Origin: Flaveria trinervia
Lineage: Eukaryota; Streptophyta; Magnoliopsida; Asterales; Asteraceae
NCBI GenBank assembly: GCA_025506515.1
Contig: CM046453.1
Location: 33,561,715 to 33,625,714 of the forward strand
DNA: 64,000 nt
Direction: 5' to 3'
Under the pieces are notes generated by a model, which worked only from the letters and a program-made list of their open reading frames with translations, searched no databases and was not told the DNA's origin. A program made the position numbers and the translations under genes. Positions 57,746-64,000 of this stretch are shown here, piece after piece (the first letter of the stretch is position 1; every line of letters begins with the position of its first letter).

Positions 57746-58179
57746 AATTTTAGGGGGAGAATAGGTTAAATTAGTATTAAATTCGTGCAGTATTTAATTA
57801 CTTAAAAAATGAGGGAGGAGGACAACTTAGTTAAAAGGAATGAAATCAAATGTGTGATTCTGATTCAACTTTTATGGAATATGATACTACACAAGGAACA
57901 GATTGTTTGGGACGTTAAAAGATTTTAAATGATTAAGATGCAAAATTCAAAGTATAAGATTGAGAAGTCTTAGCAAAATAATACGAAAAATGATAGTAAA
58001 ACTAGTATGCTACTATGGTACCAGAAAGAAAGTAGACCTAGAGGCTCCTAGTTCATTATATGATGTGTCAGTAGATTCAACAAAATAGATGAGTAGACCT
58101 CATTGGTGGTTTAAAATTGAAACTAAGTTGTTCAACTTGTTATGGGTTCCCATCTTATCGCTGGTTAACACAATCAACG
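57746..58179 (+). other. Start of element E pol-env spacer
   Basis: Contains a purine-rich tttagggggagaatag at 57744-57760 resembling a polypurine tract, then AT-rich sequence with no gene. Confidence 0.5.
58175..58179. repeat. Target-site duplication of element G, left copy (caacg)
   Basis: caacg before G's terminal TG; the right copy is caaca (60633-60637), one mismatch, as expected from CpG decay. Confidence 0.75.
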
Positions 58180-58734
58180 TGTGAAGTTGCTGGATCGGTA
58201 GACATCTGAGCGTGTTCTTGACAGAAGGAAACAAAACCAAAACCAAGAGACAAACAATAAACATGAACTATAATAAAATGGTTTCATTGATAAAACCTAA
58301 TGATTACAAGCTCGTTATAACATAAGAGTCATGACTCTTGGCAAGGGGAGATTGGGCATGATCTCCCCTCTCATCCGACAGCACCTAGGCCCCGGGCACA
58401 CTCCTTCATCTCTCTACACAATGAAACTAGCATTTATAGGCCTCAGCCCATATCAGATGCGACTGGGCCTATTTGTACGATTTGGGCCATGCGTATGGTT
58501 CAATCGTACGACTAGACCATACTTATTGTTCAGTCTTACGAATGTCCCAATAATAACTCTCAGTCGCACGACTGGTCCATTAGCATGGCTCAGTCGTACA
58601 ACTGAGTCTCATTCGCATATGCCCCTGCAAATGACCCAGTTTCATGTGTTTACAACATATCAGGTGTATTACATTAAGCGTAGACTATTCGACAAGCGAT
58701 GGACACACTATATATGACAATATATGCTCCAACA
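58180..58734 (-). repeat. Element G 3' LTR (555 bp)
   Basis: Collinear with 60080-60632. Contains an array of CGTACGACTG-type words at 58450-58625. Confidence 0.93.
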
Positions 58735-58748
58735 AATTCCCCCTTGGA
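58735..58748 (-). promoter_or_regulatory. Polypurine tract of element G
   Basis: The minus strand reads tgtccaagggggaattt-like purines abutting the LTR end at 58734. Confidence 0.7.
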
Positions 58749-60062
58749 CATTGCTTGCGAATAGTAGATAACACCTCTTACAATATTCAGTCAATCTTTG
58801 CTCTGGTTTCTAATAGAGTTAAATGACAAACCATATTAGCCAACGTTGCTGACCCATCAGGTTGCAATAGTATCCCTGAAAATGAAATTAGGCACAATAG
58901 CTTTCGTTTACTTTGTAGAACACCATCATAGCAGCAAGATTCCCCATATGACTAATTTTTCCAGATAATGACATGAACTGTTTTCCATTGCTTCAATCTT
59001 CACACAGGCTAACCTGATTAACATTAATACCTGCAGAAATTCCCCCTCAAATTCAGCATATCCCAATATATAAACGTTGTGCTCTCCTGTTGTCTTCATA
59101 CGGTGCATTGGGCAAAAAGTAGAAGGTTCCAATCCATAACTGACAATCTCAACCAAATCAGCATGCACTCAAATTCATCATCAGAAACCGGCTCATATTA
59201 TCACTTTATGATTGCATCTTCAACTTCTCTATACCGGGATTCCCTCTACGAATGAGAATCCTCGTTGTGCGGACGTATATAACTTGATTGGTACATAAAT
59301 AGTCAGATGCTCCTGACTACCCCACAAAAGCAGCACCCACTGCTGACATCTTCTCTTCTCTCTTTTGTGTTCTAACTACAATCACCTATTCTGAATGTCC
59401 AACAAATAATGGGGTATTCATCGAACTTATTTGACACAAGAACCTCAAGGTGAATGTGCTTCGTTCATCCTCAAATCTGTGCAAAAGGTAGTTCGAATTT
59501 TTTTTTGGTCTGTAACACCGTTAATTCGTATGACATGGAGTACAATTCTCACATTCGTGTGAGTGGATAATACGAATGATATCTTCGTGAGAGTTGTCAT
59601 AAAACTGGTCCAGTAGCATGATGATCATAAGACTAGTCCAGTCGCATTCCAATCGTACGAATGGTCCAATCGCATGGTCCAGTCGTACGAATGGTCCCTT
59701 GGCATGGTCCATTCGCATGAATGGTCCATTAGCATGGTCCAGTTGCATGAATGGTCCATTAGCATGGTCCAGTTGCATGAACGGGTCTGCACGTAAATTT
59801 TTAGGTCTTCAGCCACCAAGGCTGCCAAAATCCCTAATTTGATGAATTTTACGTGAACTGAAACAAAATAGACATCATCAGATTCGCAAGGGTGATAAGA
59901 ACGTGGTTTCGAGTTCGATTTTAACATAGAAACAATACATGCAACAAGATCTTAGCAAAACACAAAGAACACGAAGTGGGTTTAACGTCAAAGAACCTGA
60001 AATAGATCCAGAAATCAAGAGCTCGGGTTGCTAGAATGATTGTTATATCATTCAAGCAGTAA
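58749..60062 (-). other. Interior of element G, no coding recognised
   Basis: Only short open frames (80-100 residues) with no similarity I recognise. Contains a 30-bp tandem repeat (59673-59785) made of the same CGTACGA/CGCATGA words as its LTR. Confidence 0.6.
59673..59785. repeat. 30-bp tandem repeat inside element G
   Basis: catggtcc begins at 59673, 59703, 59733 and 59763, an exact 30-bp period over four copies; units differ at a few bases (gtcgtacga, ttcgcatga, gttgcatga). Confidence 0.9.
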
Positions 60063-60063
60063 C

Positions 60064-60079
60064 CAGCTCTGATACCAAT
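60064..60079 (-). promoter_or_regulatory. Element G primer-binding site (initiator tRNA-Met)
   Basis: The minus strand reads TTGGTATCAGAGCTGG adjacent to the right LTR; twelve bases match the initiator tRNA-Met complement. Confidence 0.9.
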
Positions 60080-60632
60080 TGTGAAGTTGCTGGATCAGTA
60101 GACATGCGAGCATGTTCTTGATGGAAGAAAACAAAACCAAAACCAAGACACAAACAATAAAGACGAACTATAATAAAATGGTTTCATTGATAAAACCTAA
60201 TGATTACAAGCTCGTTACAACATAAGAATCACGACTCTTGGCAAGGGGAGATCGAGCATGATCTCCCCTCTCATCCGGTAGCACCTTGGCCCCGGGCACA
60301 CTCCTTCATCTCTCTACACAATGAAACTAGTATTTATAGGCCTCAGCCATATCAGATGCGACTGGGCCTATTTGTACGATTTGGGCCATGCGTATGGTTC
60401 AATCGGACGACTGGACCATACTTATGGTTCAGTCTTATGAATGTCCCGATCGCATTTCTCAGTCGCACGACTGGTCCATTAACATGGCTCAGTCGTACGA
60501 CTGAGTCTCATTCGCATATGCCCCTGCGAATGACCCAGTTTCATGTGTTTAGAACATATCAGGTGTATTACATTAAGCCTAGACTATCGACAAGCAACAC
60601 GCACACTATATATGACAATATATGCTCCAACA
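60080..60632 (-). repeat. Element G 5' LTR (553 bp)
   Basis: Partner of 58180-58734. In element orientation an array of CAGTCGTACGACTG-type words (60530-60350) is followed by cctataaata (60340-60331), a TATA box. Confidence 0.93.
60331..60340 (-). promoter_or_regulatory. TATA box of element G LTR
   Basis: The minus strand reads cctataaata directly after the short-word array; the same layout is seen in the other LTR at 58440-58431. Confidence 0.6.
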
Positions 60633-60637
60633 CAACA

Positions 60638-61670
60638 AAGTTCCAATAGGTGTGAAGAGCAAAATAAAGTCCACAAATATGTGCGGCCGACCATAAAATG
60701 AGCAAAGCACATGGAAAAATGCTAAATGCAATTAAGGTAATAACTTATGTTGTTGATGCATTATGTGCAAAAGAAAAATAAATGCTCTAAAAAGAAGATA
60801 GGTTGTGTGCCTCTCTACTATGCGGTGGCACAGACCTGAGGTTAAGCATAACCTAAATATTCTTGAATTCATTGTTGGTTGTGCATCTCACTATGCGATG
60901 GCAATGACCTGAGGCTTGGCATCTCTTTGAAAGCTCTTAGAATAGTTTCTTCTTGCCAAATACCTGTAGACCGCTCAAAAATCCCCTGAGGAATATTGAT
61001 TACCATGTAAGTGTGGGATCCAAAAATGCTCGTTGAAATAACTAAACCGTAACTCATCACCAATGTGTGTCAAAAATCTATGTATGGATTTAAGAGGACA
61101 AGTATGCTGACAATCATCGTGAGCTGCAGTTCTTGAAAGTCAAAATCATTATGTGCATCTTATAGCTCTAGTATGATTTCCTAAAATTGCTATTGACTCT
61201 TGGTTAAAACAAGAATCTAGCATCAAAATGGTTTATTAAAATGTCCTAAATAACTCTATATACCTATGTGATTCCAAAATGAATCGTACTAGAAATGATA
61301 AAATAGACTTGAAGCTGTGTTGTCCAGGAAGTAAAATCGGTTAGAAGTACTCTAATAGGTTTAAATCCATCTCCAATCAAAAATACAAAAAATATCTTGT
61401 TTCGTTTTTAAATTTCACGTTGTTTTATTTAACTTTTAGTTATTTGTTTGGTAAAGTCGCACTATACATCTGGATTCAATCTGTGAATCACTCACTAAAA
61501 GTGGTCACGTCTGAGGTAACCAACCGAGCTTTTGAAATTAAAAGGATCACCTCTAAGGTGATCAAACAGTTTTTCAAATTAAAAAGGTCATGTCTGAGAT
61601 GATCATTGGTCATAACATCTTGTCAATAGTTACAAGTGTATGTTTGAAAGTGTACGAGGTCAAACTCATA
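60638..61670. other. Element E spacer between G and the second array
   Basis: AT-rich, non-coding. A short direct similarity (ctatgcgrtggca...gacctgagg) occurs near 60820 and 60893. Nothing else recognised. Confidence 0.5.
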
Positions 61671-61870
61671 AGTATGAACCAATCGCACGATTGAACCATA
61701 AGTATTGGCCAATTGCACGACTAGACCATAACTATGGACTACTCACATGATTGGATCACAAGTATGAGCCAATCGCATGATTGAACCATACATATGAGCG
61801 AGTCGCACGACTGAACCCCAGTCACACGAATGAAGCATGCGAATGGGCCCAGTCACACGACTGAATGTTC
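61671..61870. repeat. CGCACGACTGA array in element E spacer
   Basis: About eight words of the type ccaatcgcacgattgaacc and gagtcgcacgactgaacc in succession, ending a few bases before a TATA box. Confidence 0.85.
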
Positions 61871-61877
61871 ACCTAGT

Positions 61878-61886
61878 ATAAATAGT
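61878..61886 (+). promoter_or_regulatory. TATA box in element E pol-env spacer
   Basis: gtataaatag follows the array at 61671-61870 and lies about 655 bp before the env-like ATG. It mirrors the LTR layout (array, then tataaata at 43241) but no PBS follows, so this is not an LTR. Suggests an internal promoter (inference). Confidence 0.5.
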
Positions 61887-61990
61887 AGGGAGTCGGTCGC
61901 ATGTTCTCATCACCCCTAAATCTGCCCAAATTTTGTTTGATTGATTTAGGATCTTGATAGTGATTCTAACGTTTACTTTCTGCGTATACA

Positions 61991-62530
61991 GGTAATGTGA
62001 GACCAAAATCGACTTCAGTGTCTCGGTTAATAAAGCCCTAATGACCGAAATCATTCAAAACAAGAACTTAGACAAACTCTTCAAAATTAACCACCTAAAA
62101 TGGACATAATTGTTTAAAGAACATTAGGTGTTATGTTGAGTGTTTGATAGTCTAGTGAGCCAATACACAATGTTTAACATCATGTTTTGACCAAGAATTG
62201 GATTTAAAGTGTCAAACAGAGGGTTATACGAATAGACGTGCTGATGAACTTCAATCACACGATTGAGTTGGGCGTATGACTCCATCGCATGAATGAACCA
62301 GGCATATGAGTTCAGTCGCACAATTGACTCAACCACATGGCCTAACACACGACGAAGTTCAGTCGCAAGCTCAATCGCACGACTGAACTCAGCCGCATGG
62401 GATTATCGCACGACTGAACTCAGTCGTATGGTTCAATCGCATGATTGAACTAGTCTGATCTCAAAACAGTTTAAATTTCAACAGTCTTCTGTTATGGACA
62501 AATCTCATGTTTATGTGTCTTGTGTTATAG
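61991..62530 (+). promoter_or_regulatory. Possible leader intron before element E env-like ORF
   Basis: Donor-like gtatacag|gtaatg at about 61991 and acceptor-like gtcttgtgttatag| ending at 62530, four bases before the ATG at 62535. A second short-word array (62225-62455) would lie in the intron. Element C has the same acceptor placement (5 nt before its ATG). Confidence 0.42.
62225..62455. repeat. Second CGCACGACTGA array in element E spacer
   Basis: Words such as aatcacacgattgag, cagtcgcacaattgac and aatcgcacgactgaac repeated about nine times, immediately before the env-like ORF. Confidence 0.85.
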
Positions 62531-62534
62531 AAAC

Positions 62535-64000
62535 ATGGCAGATAGGTGGATTATCAACACCAAGCACAACATCTGTGCTCACTTGGATACCACCACTCGG
62601 AATGCTGCTGAGTTTGTTGGGATTATTGCTTTGCTGAGGAGGTCGAGGATCTACAAAGGTATCTCTGCTCCTTGTACACCCTACCGATCTCTACAGCAGG
62701 CCTTCTGGGAAGGTGCCTCAGCTGATAGATCTGCTGAGCCTTACTGAATACGAAGCACCATTTTTGGCCAAGAGATTGAGGTTACTGCAGCTGATCCTAG
62801 ATAGGTACTGGATCTGGGTGATGATGATGCCCACTCGACCAAGTTATATCCTTTGACAGTAAGGTGCGATTTCCTATGGATGAAATACACCAGGGACATC
62901 AACGCAGGTGCACTCAACAAAAGTGACATGTATCCCCAGTTCAAGTACCTGGCCCATGTCATTCTGAAGTGCATTGCATCAACGAGAGAAGGATTTGATG
63001 ATCTATCTGACCAAATCCAGAATGCATACATTGCACTGGTGCTGAACCATCCTTTCAGCTTCTCTAACATGATATTTTCTTACTTGATAGAAAACCTTGA
63101 GGCCAAAGGCAAGGAAAGCTTCTGCATGTATCCAAGGTTCTTGCAAATGATCATAGATGAGAAGCTTCCTCTGCTGCTTAAGGAGAAGGATGATGTAGTG
63201 ATGTTGAGGTGATGGATGACACCACCCTGGGTAGGATGAAGGTGTACAGGGGGAAGCAGGTGAAGCCCCCTGTCAGGAGACTGTTCGGGCACTTGGGAAG
63301 TGCTGATTATGTGGCGCCTTCTCACAAGAAGGGCATCCTGATGAGAGTGACTCAGCTGTCGAGCCGATAGAGCTACCCACTGATGATTCAAACGAAAACG
63401 ACAACGACCATGGTGATGTTCAAAGCGGTGAGGCTCCGGGTGGATCCGAGTAGGCTCCAATCCACCCCGATTTTTAGGCAGATAAAGATGATGAGTCAGA
63501 TGAGGAGCCTCTCATGAGGACAGTTGGCAGTAGGGTTGTGGCCACCGGGAGAGGTGAAGCGGCAGTTGGTGTACGCTAGGCTGGGTCAAAGGGTGGTGCT
63601 AAAGATGACTTTGATCTGACTCATCATTCCACCTACTAACTCATCAGGGGGAGCTTCTATCTCCAAGGGCTCAAGGAAGAAAAGAACGGCCCAACCCCAT
63701 GGGAAGAAGAACAAGAGGCAGAGGATCACCCTAATCATTACTCTCACCACCACTATCACCACCATTCCACCCACTACTACACCTCCTACCACCACTAAAA
63801 CAACCACTCCACCCACTACTACTATCTCTCATCCCCCCATCACTACCACAACCACTCCACCACAGCCCACACACATTCCACCTCCCATATACACCACATC
63901 CACTTCTACCACCACCACTCACCAAGACGGGCCATCCACTCACACTCCATGCACTGCTGGACCCTCCCTACCCCATATTGAGCAAGAGGAACAGCCGGCC
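62535..64000 (+). pseudogene. Element E env-like third ORF, runs off the window
   Basis: The ATG at 62535 opens MADRWIINTKHNICAHLDTT and stops at 62747. The next frame, 62853-63212, holds FLWMKYTRDINAGALNKSDM, PFSFSNMIFSYLIENLEAKG and FCMYPRFLQMIIDEKLP, which match the element C counterpart (shared MYPR-[IF]-LQ). Acidic stretches follow (63330-63520). Then a frame from about 63645 to the end gives a basic cluster (SRKKRTAQPHGKKNKRQR) and a Thr/Pro-rich stretch of about 70 residues. No membrane segment is seen in the visible part. Env-like is a positional name; function unknown. Stops at 62745 and 63212 break it. Confidence 0.75.

Larger units (their letters stand above)
58180..60632 (-). mobile_element. 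Element G: small non-autonomous copia-like LTR retrotransposon
   Basis: 2453 bp with two 553-555 bp LTRs, a PBS for initiator tRNA-Met beside the right LTR and a purine tract beside the left LTR, all consistent with minus orientation. The LTR starts TGTTGGAGC and ends CTTCACA in element orientation. The 1.35-kb interior has no gag or pol that I can recognise, so it would depend on another element. Inserted in E's spacer with a 5-bp duplication (4 of 5 matching). Confidence 0.88.
42946..64000 (+). mobile_element. Element E: Ty1/copia Sirevirus-type element, interrupted by Y, F and G
   Basis: Plus-strand copia element: LTR end with TATA box, PBS for initiator tRNA-Met, long leader, gag, RT/RNase H remnants, pol-env spacer and an env-like ORF that runs past the window end. 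Protease, integrase and the first half of RT are missing, the place being taken by block Y. Element F splits RT (duplication tcagg) and element G splits the spacer. The left LTR boundary is uncertain because X is truncated against it. The 3' LTR is outside. Confidence 0.82.

Noticed and set aside
61640..62060. A second LTR of element E
   Set aside because: It has an array and TATA box like the 5' LTR, but no PBS, no terminal TG/CA pair that fits, and it does not align to 42946-43523 beyond the array words.
62853..63212. A 119-residue open frame resembling a stand-alone host gene
   Set aside because: Its MYPRFLQ region matches the env-like ORF of element C and it lies after pol of Sirevirus E, so it belongs to the retrotransposon.

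Overview
The window reads as one continuous block of nested plant LTR retrotransposons with no recognisable host gene. A plant source is indicated by chromovirus-type Ty3/gypsy pol proteins, two Ty1/copia elements of the Sirevirus type (env-like third ORF after pol), and primer-binding sites matching plant initiator tRNA-Met. The protein flavour recalls elements I associate with Asteraceae, but that assignment is from memory and weak. Elements are named A to G, X and Y here.

Left half: element C, a minus-strand Sirevirus, is the oldest layer visible. Its env-like ORF (18430-22198), spacer (22199-24930), pol (24931-28768) and gag tail (39388-40570) are split by two gypsy insertions. Plus-strand gypsy element A (before 1 to 18425) sits in the env-like ORF. 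Minus-strand gypsy element D (28774-39382) sits between gag and protease, with a perfect 5-bp duplication (cttct). Element A is itself split inside its reverse transcriptase by minus-strand gypsy element B (2700-13879, duplication ttatg).

Right half: a 3'-truncated gypsy LTR (X, 40571 to about 42945) abuts a plus-strand Sirevirus E (about 42946 to beyond 64000). E has an LTR end, PBS, leader, gag, a pol with its middle missing and replaced by an LTR-like block Y (46006-47853), a spacer and an env-like ORF that runs off the window. Gypsy element F (48360-57045, duplication tcagg) is inserted in E's reverse transcriptase. A small non-autonomous copia-like element G (58180-60632) is inserted in E's pol-env spacer.

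Nearly all coding regions are broken by stops and single-base indels. Much of the indel difference between LTR pairs is homopolymer length, so part of the decay could be assembly error.

The most unusual signal is a set of short CpG-bearing words (type CAGTCGTACGACTG, and TCATCCGCATT or its complement). They are arrayed in the non-coding parts of elements that are not closely related: copia E, copia C, small element G, gypsy LTRs F and X. Several arrays lie directly upstream of a TATA box. In both Sireviruses an array plus TATA box precedes a splice-acceptor-like site 4-5 nt before the env-like ATG, suggesting an internal promoter for that ORF.
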